A DNA stretch of 64,000 nucleotides, taken from assembly GCA_021234155.1 (NCBI GenBank), contig JAJEKV010000167.1, positions 496,145-560,144 on the forward strand, read 5' to 3'. Under the pieces are notes generated by a model. That model searched no databases, had not been told where the DNA came from, and saw only the letters and a program-made list of their open reading frames with translations. The DNA is from Isoetes taiwanensis. Taxonomy: Eukaryota; Streptophyta; Lycopodiopsida; Isoetales; Isoetaceae. Positions 12,410 to 22,142 of the stretch are shown here, in pieces. Positions within the stretch are counted from its first letter, which is position 1. Every line of letters begins with the position of its first letter. The position numbers and the translations under genes were made by a program.

Positions 12410-12955
12410 GGCAGCTACCTCTCGCTTACTTACTCCCCAGGAGGTCCCCTTGTTCCTCTCTACTTTACCTTTGGTGTTTTCCTCCCGCGCCCCATCCACC
12501 TTCACGGCTTACATAGCTATGTTCCGCCGCCGCTTTGTTGCTTGGTGCCGTCTACATGCTGTTTCATATCTCCATGCTTCCCCCTTCGTCGTCGCAGCCT
12601 TTTTTGCCTCTCTTCATCATATTGATATGTCGCCCTCGTCCATTACTTCGGCCTCGGCAGCAATCTCCTTTTTCATCAAATTTTCAACCTTCCCTCCCCC
12701 GCGGTTTACCTTTACCGTCCTTGACTCGTCAGTCTACCTCTCCTTCCTCAGCATGTACGCTCTATTGTTCTCCACTTCGCACATCCCACGGCCCCATTCC
12801 CCTCTCTGGCTCGCGCTGCCCTCATCGTGCTTTCCTTTGCAGCTTTTTTGCGTATCTCTGAGGCCTTCGCCCTCAACTGGCGTGATCTCTCCTTTTCCTT
12901 GTCTCATGTTGATGTTCTTATCCACCATTACAAACGAGACCAACTTGCCCGATAG
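12410..12955 (+). pseudogene. Tyrosine recombinase (YR) of DIRS-like element, truncated and frameshifted
   Basis: The first part (12410 to about 12750) has an N-terminal SAM-like, core-binding fold pattern: APSTFTAYIAMFRRRFVAWC, then about 60 residues ending in AISFFIKF. A shift of frame near 12750 leads into LARAALIVLSFAAF and LRISEAFALNWRDL (about 12806-12870), the box I region carrying the first catalytic arginine. A short strand with HHYKRDQ, the usual beta-hairpin lysine position, precedes a TAG at 12953-12955. Box II (HxxR) and the tyrosine are missing, because homology to the internal repeat X starts at 12950. Its relatives cut and join circular DNA intermediates. This copy is dead. 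Confidence 0.7.
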
Positions 12956-13106
12956 ATAGGCTTGTCATTCATCACAGCAGCAGGATACAATTGTGTGAAA
13001 ATCTGAATGGGGAGCTGACCCTAGGAACAATGTCGAGCAACCCCATAAATGAAATAAGAAAATATGCAAAGGCAAGAGAGAGGACAATGGCAACAACTTC
13101 TCATCG

Positions 13107-13151
13107 GGATAAAAAACCCCGTCCTTTCGGGTTTTCGAAGAAAACCCTAAT
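13107..13151. repeat. GGGTTTT/AAAACCC hairpin module (DIRS copy 1)
   Basis: The plus strand holds AAAAAACCCC, a 9-base loop, then GGGTTTTCG and GAAAACCC: three alternating arms so that GGGTTTT can pair with either neighbour. An outer TTCTCAT/ATGAGAA pair flanks it. The related module appears at 26741-26782, 53077-53122 and in LINE 3' ends. Confidence 0.7.
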
Positions 13152-13377
13152 GAGAAATGGTCGCCAACGGCCTCGAGGATGCCCTGAAGAGTAAGGTAGG
13201 AAATTGGTGAAGCCCGCCAACGCGCATCAACGCCATGGAATGCGTGAAACCCGTTAAATGTAAATAAAATAGGGACAACCATGGCAGGTGAGCACCCCCT
13301 AAGAGAATAGTCCCCATAAACTAAAAACACTCATTAGATGTTAGGAACTATAAACAAACATATATAGAAATAGAAAA

Positions 13378-13535
13378 CATCACCGAGAGGTGGAAAAAGA
13401 AAAAATAGCATCACCAATAGGTGGAGATCAACTAGCATCACCCAACGGGTGGAAAATATAGATAGCATCATCCAGTGGGTGGAAAATAATTTGCAACAGC
13501 CATCGGGTGGAAAAAGCATCACCCAATGGGTGGTC
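13378..13535. repeat. Tandem series of CACCC..GGGTG mini-palindromes
   Basis: Six units about 30 bp apart, each a near-perfect small palindrome such as CATCACCCAATGGGTGG, separated by A-rich spacers. The same series, reversed, is at 26345-26507. Confidence 0.85.
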
Positions 13536-14097
13536 AGTACTGAACAGAAACATATAAACAATAGATGAACTCAAAATAACATATAAGGGCGGGTAGGGTG
13601 GGAAGCAATGGACAAGGAAAGAGATGCTGATGTGAGAAGACGCCAATGACGAGCCACAAGAAGGAAATCCCAGAATAACGATTAGAGGGCTCGGATCGAT
13701 GCCATTCTGGGAAGGGACTCGCAAAGAACACAAAAACCGGCAGACTACCAGAGAACTTCCTTACCTACAAGCCCAGCCGATGGGAAACGTCTAAATGTCG
13801 AGCAACATCGCAAACCACATAGCGAGAGGGAGAGCATGATGACTGCCATTCGCCGTGAACACGAACATCAACACGTGAAACTCCCAGGCAGTTATTGCAG
13901 ATGGAAGAGGAAGATGGCCAACGACAATGCCTGCGACTATGTGCACGAACAACATCATGTATGCCCTCGAGTTACCGCGAGCTGAAACATCATGGATCAA
14001 ACAACAAAGAGGTTCAAGGCGAAAGAATGATGAGATGTCTATGGTCACATGAGGAAGAAAAAAGGAAGGTCTAAATCCTATAAGAAGATAAGACTAT

Positions 14098-15155
14098 TTG
14101 TAAGTACTATTTATATTGGTGCATCTAGTCCTGGCTTTAGGGATATGGTATTATTTTCCTTATGGTATTTCATTTAACACTGTCATTTCTTTTTTCTTTA
14201 ACTTTTTTCATATTATTTCCAAAATAGATTGTATTGCATATTTGTCAAAAGCACGTTCTATTTGGCCAATTCTAGTTTGTTTTTGTGTTCTTGCGGTTAT
14301 CTTCTATGCTTTTACATCATTTGCATTTTTATATATTGGCCTTATGCATCATGCATTTGGCGGTCATTGAGTTCTTATGGCAGGGATTTATATTGGACAC
14401 GTTCTAGTTTTGCATTGTGCCTTTATACTCATTTTATTGTTCTAGTTTCCACAACAGATTCATTGCATTGGCATTAATCACGCCCCCCTCATGTGCCAAT
14501 CATTGTTTATCATTCTCTCGCCTTGAACCTCTTTGTTGTTTGATCCATGATGTTTTCAGCTCGCGGCAATACAAGGGCTTGCATGATATTGTTCGTGCAC
14601 ATAGTCGCATGTATGGTCGTCTGCCATAACTGCCCGGGGCGTCCCACTAGTCACGGGTTTCAGCATCTTTTGTTTAATATTGCGGACAATAGGTCTGGCT
14701 AGCTTAGTAACAATGTGTCATCATTGTGTCATCACTTATTCCTTTTTTCTCATTCTGCCACAGGGTTAACCTCCTTGCACTCCACCTTGACGTCGGCACT
14801 TGACCCCATCGCCTCTTTTACCTTGGCCGTAATCTCACCTTTGACTTCAGACTCGGACTTCGACCGTCTTTGTTTTTTCATAAGTCTCTCTTTGCTTGAT
14901 CCACGATGTGATCTGAATGTAACTTCAATCTCTTTTCCCTTCTTACCTTCCTTAACCTCTACCTCAACCTCATTCCTCGTTCTTTGAAAGTATTATTCAT
15001 ATTGATGCATCTAGTCCTGGCTTTAGGCATTTGGTATTATTTTCCTTATGATATTTCATTTAACACTGTCATTTCCTTTTCCTTTAAGTTTTTCATATTA
15101 TTTTCAAAATGGATTGTATTGCATTTTTTGTCGAAAGCACGTTCTATTTGGCAAA
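14098..15155 (+). repeat. Right inverted terminal repeat of DIRS-like element, first part
   Basis: Plus-strand units equivalent to the minus-strand units at 6150-7700. A block starting near 14104 (TGCATCTAGTCCTGGC) recurs at about 15008, so just over one unit is present. The sequence breaks at 15155 in TTTGGCAAA, exactly where Helitron A begins, and resumes at 25443 with TTCTAG. The uninterrupted site is visible reversed near 6355-6375. Confidence 0.75.
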
Positions 15156-15923
15156 TCAATCTTGTTAATTTGGGATTTTCCAGCATGGAGGAAAATATTT
15201 TTGGATTTTTTTATAAACCGATTTCCTAAGATTTTGAGCATTTCAGATGCCGGAGAAAAATTAGAGTGATCCAAAAATTAGGTCCAAAATCGAGTAAGTT
15301 TTTTCCTTATGATTCTTGATTAGTTGGTTGGATAAGGGGCATGATTCTTACAGATGGCGATGGAGCTGTGCATGCGAGCCCGTGCATGCGAGCCAGATTG
15401 GTGCATGCTAGCCGGATTGAAAAGGAATCCTAAATTATACTGGCTGGATTTAACACGCTGGCCTTCCATGTATGCGTGCATGTTGGTGTATAATAGATTC
15501 TGAAGTGGACCCAAGGTTTTAGAGGCAATTCTTGGTTTCCAGGCTCACGAACCCTGAGCTTAATTTCTTCTGGCAGTGAAGGTGGAAGCGGGTCGGTTCT
15601 TAAATAAAAGTTAGGCTTATGACTTTAATTTTTGGGTCGTCCAGCTGCCTATTGCCAGTGTCTGCTTTCTCTTTGTAAATCACTTCTGATGGATGCGAAG
15701 GTGAGTAACTTCTTCATATTGGATTGTAATTGCCACAAAACACTGAGCAGAGTGCTATTTGGATAGGTTCTATTCCGGCAAACAGGCCATTGATTCAGAC
15801 CTTTTTTTTTCTGTACCTTTAAACTGCAACTAGCACAAAAACATCTCTGCCATTTCTTTCTATATATGATCCCCATTCGTCCCTTTTTGCATTACCTCCT
15901 CCCCTGCATTTTCCTTGCTTCTC

Positions 15924-16454
15924 ATGGCATCCATCAGACAAAAATTCCATCTTTTGTCTGATTTTTTTCTTGGAAAGAAAGGGAGTAAAAGCTCTTCCAT
16001 CAGCAGAAATTCTTCGTGAAGATGGAGTGATTTTGATAACGATTCCGAAGCGGAAACAACCCAGATTAATGGGGTTCCAGAAGGTTGCTTGACTGTGTAT
16101 GTTGGAGATGAAAAACAGATATTTATTGTAAGAACAGATTTGTTGAGCCATCCATTGTTTAAAGCCCTGTTAGATAGATCTACAGAGGAGTATGGGTTTG
16201 AATATGAAAGCGGCGTTTGTATACCTTGTGAGATTCTAATGTCAGATTCTAATAAGGTTAGTGCACTGTATATTTGCAAAGAGGTATTTCTGCTCAAATC
16301 TTGGACCATTAGTTGTGCAGCTCAGCAGCAATTTAAGGTGGAGCTTCTGCCTTTACACTTGGGTAAGTGCTTTTTTGTATCACTTCGTTTCAAATTTATT
16401 ATCATTAAAATTGTGGTCTTGCCTGCTGTGTTTTTGAGAAAATTGGCAAAATAA
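15924..16454 (+). pseudogene. SAUR-family auxin-responsive gene with one nonsense codon, inside Helitron A
   Basis: A single frame from ATG 15924 runs to TAA 16454, interrupted only by TGA at 16017-16019 (codon 32; CGA to TGA would be one C-to-T change). The N-terminus MASIRQKFHLL is SAUR-like. After the stop comes the diagnostic SAUR domain: GVPEGCLTVYVG, FIVRTDLLSHPLFKALLDRS, EEYGFEYESGVCIPCEI (codons about 51-100). Plant SAURs are small, usually intronless proteins that inhibit PP2C.D phosphatases to promote expansion. The region after CEI diverges from typical SAUR C-termini. Position within the Helitron suggests capture of a whole small gene. It could still be expressed in part if the stop is an assembly error. 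Confidence 0.8.
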
Positions 16455-19400
16455 AGATGTCTCATGACCTGTTTACAGGTCCTCTTTATATCATTAGGTA
16501 AATCTTTATTTAGTGGTCATGACCCAAATATGATCCAAAATGTAACGGAGTACCATAGAAATATTCATCATTACAGAAATATTCTTCTTTCTTGGACATA
16601 TTGAGATGCTTTTGATGCACAATATGATGTAGTGCGCAGATGAATGGGGCATGAACAAGATTTTAGCTCAGAGACAAAGGACAGCATGATATTTGACCTC
16701 CAGTATGGCAGCTCAGGCAATAGCTACAGGCCATATAAATAAGGCAGGCCGTCACACTTTGTGTTCACACTTTGGGAACAACCCAAAATTGAAGGTGCAG
16801 GTTCATGGCAGCATAGTTAACAAAGGAATTTCATTGCATGCACATGGAAAGCAGAGTCACCAGCAATATCCCAAGGTTGCAGATGGTTGATAGTCTTCCA
16901 AACCTGTAGATTACGACATTCAAGTATGAAGCATGCCACTTGAGCAAGACCTTTCCTTGCACAGTGCTAAGCAACTGCCGCACTCGGACCCCTGTTATAC
17001 TTCAACATCTCGGTAAGGCGCAATGCTTCATAGCCAGTATTGAATTTATTGCTGCAAAAATCAAATCATCCAAATGCTTCCACTTTTGCTTATTCTTTTT
17101 TATTTTCATCTTTGATTATCAAGTAAGTACATATTTTTAATTCCCATCTGCCATCAAAGCCAACTTGGATAGACATTAGAGTGTGCGAGGCGGAGAAATG
17201 TCCGGGACACATTTTCATGATTTTGATTGATAATATAGGTGTTCACTTCTGCAATCAACTCTCGGGCCTTCCAAAGGTTCGTGACACAAGATAATGTCAT
17301 GATTGGACGGGTTCAACAATGAGCAGAATACAGATTGAGAATGGCAAGGAGCATTTAGATATGAATGCTCTGGTTTTTTTGAAAACATAACAGTAGACCT
17401 TTGTTCTCTGAATGTAAAATTTTTGCTTTCTAATGCAAGTTTATCTTATCCTATTGTGTTTTGTTATAAGGTCAGAATATGCATGCTAATACTCTTTGAT
17501 ACTAAAGTTTCTTGCAAAGTGGATACGGCCATGGCAAGCCGTGTCCACTTTGCAAGAAACTTTGAATAAGAGGGTTGCCGTTTGGAAAATTGCCAAGACC
17601 ACTCCTGTTGATCCACATTTACCAGTGCATATCAGTCCAATCAATCCTTCGAGCACATATACCAATGCATATGAGTAGCACATATTCATAACATGATATG
17701 TAAACATGTGTATCCTAGTTTCAATCCACAGTTCGCTCTTTAGATAGACTCATGCTTGGAGATGATGTGTTTTGTCAAAATATGAGTTCTTTTTCTCTTA
17801 AATATTTAGAATCTAATTGGCCTATGTTCTTGATTGTAGCATTGTTGGTCCAGGCAAACATGTATCGAGCTCTGCGTTATCAAATCTGAAGCCGAACAAG
17901 GCATTCATGTTATCTTCAAAGATCAAATAGTTTGATGGAGGTATGAGGATAAATCTTGCATCGTGTGGTCATACACAGTTCAAACCACGTTTTTCCACGT
18001 TGCAGATTGAGCTATAGCATAGGTGCCTTGCAACCTGGAGTCTCTTTCTGTCTCGGATTTCAAAGCACATCTGAGACACAGCCATGGGTGTTTTGGAAGA
18101 TCAGTCTGGCCAGGTAAATGAGCTATCTGGCCAAGTGAGGAGAATTCCGTCCTTAAATCATGATGCAGCATTGTTGTTAGGTTCTTTATTTAGCTTCTAA
18201 ATGGATCGATTAGGAGTTAGGATTTTAAGATGGTATTTTGATTTATTTAAGGCATCATTTACAGAAGAATCCTCCTTTTCAATGTGGAGCCAATGGGCAG
18301 ATAAATGTCTCTGCTTTTATAACAACATTTCTTCTCTCAGGCTCTGTTAGCGCAATGTATTGAGGTGATCTTTAATTTTGACGTTTGCCTCTTCCAATCT
18401 TCAGAGGAGTCGACTCAACTAAAAGAGTGAATGCATTCGTTTTGAAGGTAAATCCTTAGATTACAAATAGAAGTATGAAAATAAGCCTCCTCCAGCTCTG
18501 GAATTTCACCCACGTGTTTATGCTGGCTCTAACAACAACTTGCTAGGAACAAATCAAATGCAATTATAATATATATGAATCTGAAAAACAAGATACTGAG
18601 ATAGGCTCATTTGAGGCGAGAATGTCTAGGTTCAACTAAAAAAACAATCTTCTGAGCTTATGAATCCTATCTTCAAAAAGGATAGTGAACGATTTTCTTA
18701 GTCCTAAAGTAAAATATTTAATGAACAGATGGAAGATGCTATTTAATTTATGATCCGTTAATTTATTCCATTTAGATAGCCCATTGTCCATTGTTGTCTG
18801 CGATTTTGATGCAAGAATAAATTCAAGCTTGCGTGAATCTGATTGTTTCTATTACATCTCTCGCAAAGTTTGACATGTTGGAAAAAGTATTTTTTCTTTG
18901 TTTCATCTTCGAGGCATGTTTGGTGTAATTATTGTTTCTGTCGTTGCACCCATAACATACTTATGGCATATGTAAGACAAAGAAAGTATGCTATATATTC
19001 TAGGTGCAAAACCATGTGGAAAACAACAAAATGTATCACGAAGAGAGCCATTCTAAAAAAAAGCCAAAGTTTCTTATAGCAGAAGAAAACGGTGGTACTA
19101 AATGTGCTTAAAATGGTGTATGCCTATGTGTTTTATGGGCTACTGCAAGTAAAGAGGCTAGCGTCTCATCCTACTCATCGCCCTTTACATATAATAACAA
19201 TGTCACACTGTGAATTAAGGTCGTGGGAGCCTTTAACTTATGATTTTTGGCATTGCCTTATACATTTTCACCTCCCATGTCAATTTTAACTTCATGACTT
19301 CCGGCATTGTGTTATGGATTTTTACATTTCCTGTGAATGTTCTTAATGGACATTGGCACCATTGTAGTGACAAGTGGGATCAACGACATTTTCATAACGA

Positions 19401-19850
19401 AACCTTCGCTCTAAAATAAAAGCGCCCCTTAGTTAGGCTTGCTAGAGTCTAATATTGCCTCTTTCCACAAAGAAAGTATTTTATGTACCTAAGAAACAAT
19501 GGTTGGCTATAGAATTGTAGTTAGGCTCGGCAACGCCAATCTAGAATTATATTGCTCAGATATAAATCTACTGGAGTAGTTAAGGTTCATAATTCAAAGT
19601 CAACTTTGTAATACATCATATCATCATAGAAATCTCAGCTGCATCATTGAAACTCAGAACATTGCTTATCATTCAAACTCAAAACGTTGCTTATCATATG
19701 GTTTGCTAGTTCATGAAAGCGTAGTTTTATGACATAAGGTTTACATGGTTTAAGGGTTGTATTGTATAAAAAGAAGTATGAAAAAAGGGCAAAAGGGAAT
19801 CTTTAAAACTCCTTTATTTAGGGAAGCTTTTTTTCCTTTTTAGGGTCGAC
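16455..19850. other. Helitron A interior, no gene recognised
   Basis: About 3.4 kb of AT-rich sequence downstream of the SAUR copy. Besides the foldback at 17504-17563, I see no exon-like frame with recognisable protein content. It may be captured 3' flanking or intron sequence. Confidence 0.45.
17504..17563. repeat. 26-bp foldback hairpin
   Basis: The left arm AAAGTTTCTTGCAAAGTGG... (17504-17529) pairs with 17538-17563 across an 8-base loop, with a single T/C difference that would be a G-U pair in RNA. Confidence 0.9.
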
Positions 19851-22142
19851 CATTGGGCTGATTTTAGAAGGTGAAAGGAGGGTTGATAACGGGTATGTTA
19901 TCAGCCCTAAAGAAAGGGCAAAGGAAAAGCGGCTGCATGTGCGGCTATGGCGACGAGTTTACCTTCTCTTTCTGTTGTGCGTTTCATTGCTTGCACACAG
20001 AGTGCGGCCATGGCAGATGCGGCTAGGGCAGATGCAGGCCGTCGCCGAACCTTCAAATTATTTGCTGCTTGCTTTGTTCAAGCACAACAATTGGGAATGT
20101 GTAGCTTCCCGTTCTTTTCTATGTCGTCTATCCTTTTCAATCGGCTTATGGAGAACCACAGTTCGTAGATTAGTTCTGGAGCAGGTTATTGTTGTGGCAG
20201 TATGTGTTTTTGGTGGAAGCGTAGAAACTTCCTTCTGTCTTTTATGAGAATGTAAATTGTACAGGATATGCAAATGGGTGAAATTCGTCTTGATGCTATG
20301 AGTAGGAACAAGGCAAATCATGATGTGGTATGGATGAGCAGAATAGGAGACGAATTTGCATGACTCATTTATGCTGACCTTTATTGATTCTTGCACCACA
20401 TAACTGGTATTCAAAGATAATGCATAAGCATGTCGATTGGATGGGTAAGAAATGAAATACAGAGCTGTATTTGTTTATTTTCATTAGCATGTGCATGGGA
20501 AATAGTCCTTTGCCCTTTAAGGGCGGGCAACTTGCTTGGAGTCACGCCGCTGCTTGGGGGTTCGAATCCCCCAGTCTGTGTCCTCATTCCAGTTCCACTT
20601 CTGCTTCTGGCTTCTTTGCTTGCTGTCAACGCCTGCCTCAGGTATGTGGTGCCACACACATGAAGCTTTTCTTGCACTCTTCTCTATTTTAAGAGCCATG
20701 GATATTTCTGTCTTCTAATTTGGGGCCCATGCAGAAATATCTGCTGCTGCAATGGTATGGCTGTGCTCCACAGGTTGTGTTCTTTCATTCATTTTCTATT
20801 CGCTGGTGGACAGAGATGTCTTCGCTCCTTGCTCCTCTTCGTTGCTAGCTGAGCATAAGTTGAGTATGTAATCTGAATGAAAGAAACTTAGGCAATCTGC
20901 ATGAGAAGGCATCCAAGTTAAAGAAATGATGGGGAAATGGATTGGTAGGGGGTTCAAATCCTCTGGTTTGCTTGTCTTTACTCTTTGCAGGTGATCCAAC
21001 AAGCTTAAACTGTTGGGATATGGCGCTAGTGTTGCAGGGAAGCTTGTGGGACAAACCTCATTGAATACTGTTTGAGAAGCTTCATCCGCTCCTGGTTTAG
21101 TGCATCCAATAGTGGCAGTTGCTATGTTGAAGTCAAATGACATCGAAATTCTTGGCAATGGATGTCAACGGCCCCTTGAAAATAGAGCCACATCAGCGTT
21201 TGACCCCATTCCGCAATGACGTGTACGCATGGGATTGCACTAGAGGGCATATCCCTGAGAATATTCCCCTATCTAATGGCTAGGAATTCACTAGAGCGCC
21301 CATCTGCGATAATCAATTGATATATTGCAATGTCATCAAATACTTAGGAACAAGGTAAGATCACAATATTGTGATGCAATCTTTGAAAACATGCATTGAA
21401 GAAAGAAAGATGGCGGGAAACACACTCTAGAGCATAGTATCTTCTCATCCATGTAGAGATCTGACTGTCAGCGGAAATGCTTACTACTGCTTTGTTCGTT
21501 TGTAATATAAATTTAGAATGATAGATGAGGTGAAGCATGGATCAGGTGTGTACATCTATTTTCATTTGTACACCTAACTCCACATCTAACATTCTCCCTA
21601 ATTTGTTGGATCCAGGCTTATTAAAAACAAGGAGCAAAATTTTAAGAGCAATAAGATGGATCATATAAAGTCATAGTATATCTACGTGATCGGACAGAGT
21701 TGGTGATTTGTTATAGAGCAACTATCTTGAAAGGTTCGTCTTCTATAATGGTGAACGATAGTTTCAGGCCTATTTACAAATGCATTCTAACAATGTAACC
21801 ACTCTGTCTCTCTTTGTTCATTCCAAAAACGAATCTCATGTCGTATTTCACTTCCTTTTCTTTAATTCTTGCAAGTATGCATTTATTGCTTAGCTCATTT
21901 AACCCAGAAGTAACTTCAAAAATGCATAGCTAACTAAAGATTTGTATTTCGCACTTCTTGGGAATGAGAGGTGCATTCACAAAATTCTCTAATCATTATG
22001 CTTCTATTGCCTAATCAAATCCATTGGATTAACTCACTTCCTTCTCAACCCCATTATCTTATGTTCCCCAACCATTGGTTTCCCACATAAATAAATTCGT
22101 TCCATCTACAAATGCATAAATTAAAAACAACACATTTAATTC
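19851..22142. other. Helitron A interior with tRNA T-arm-like motifs, no firm gene
   Basis: An open frame from 19947 (MATSLPSLS...) to 20168 is Ala/Arg-rich at first but matches no family I recognise. Two B-box or T-arm-like sequences, GGGGGTTCGAATCCCCC at about 20558-20575 and GGGGGTTCAAATCCTCT at about 20947-20965, are not part of a complete cloverleaf. 21180-22140 shows nothing. Confidence 0.35.

Larger units (their letters stand above)
12950..14097 (-). repeat. Internal copy of the DIRS-like outer end (X), inverted to 25790-26938
   Basis: The reverse complement matches 25780-26938 almost throughout: start CGATAGATAGGCTT, the GGGTTTT hairpin, the CACCCA/TGGGTG palindrome series, the GAGGGCTCGGATCGATGCC block and the final segment ending at about 14095. 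In DIRS elements an internal complementary region matching the outer ends is used to circularise the replication intermediate. This 1.15-kb block sits where that region is expected, although it is longer than is usual. Confidence 0.65.
5840..15155 (+). mobile_element. DIRS-like tyrosine-recombinase retrotransposon, left part (split by Helitron A)
   Basis: From left to right: a decayed piece of outer-end sequence X (5840-6020), two A-rich units (6150-6810 and 6840-7700), a T-rich body, an RNase H tail-like segment (12077-12385), a tyrosine recombinase fragment (12410-12955), a second copy of X (12950-14097), and the same units in inverted orientation (14098-15155). The rest follows Helitron A at 25443-26938. 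Inverted terminal repeats plus an internal region complementary to the outer ends, with a recombinase instead of a DDE integrase, is the DIRS architecture. No reverse transcriptase survives, so this copy is non-autonomous. Confidence 0.65.

Noticed and set aside
12077-12960. Considered as a Crypton DNA transposon because it has a tyrosine recombinase
   Set aside because: The upstream RNase H tail-like motif and the inverted terminal repeats with an internal complementary copy fit a DIRS-type retrotransposon better.
13791-14048. Open frame beginning MTIDISSFFRLEPLCCL, repeated at 25761-26069 and 5809-6042
   Set aside because: Present only because block X is repeated; no family match and lengths and starts vary among copies.
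20520-20590. Possible complete tRNA gene around GGGGGTTCGAATCCCCC
   Set aside because: No acceptor stem partner, no A-box and no anticodon arm at the right distance upstream.
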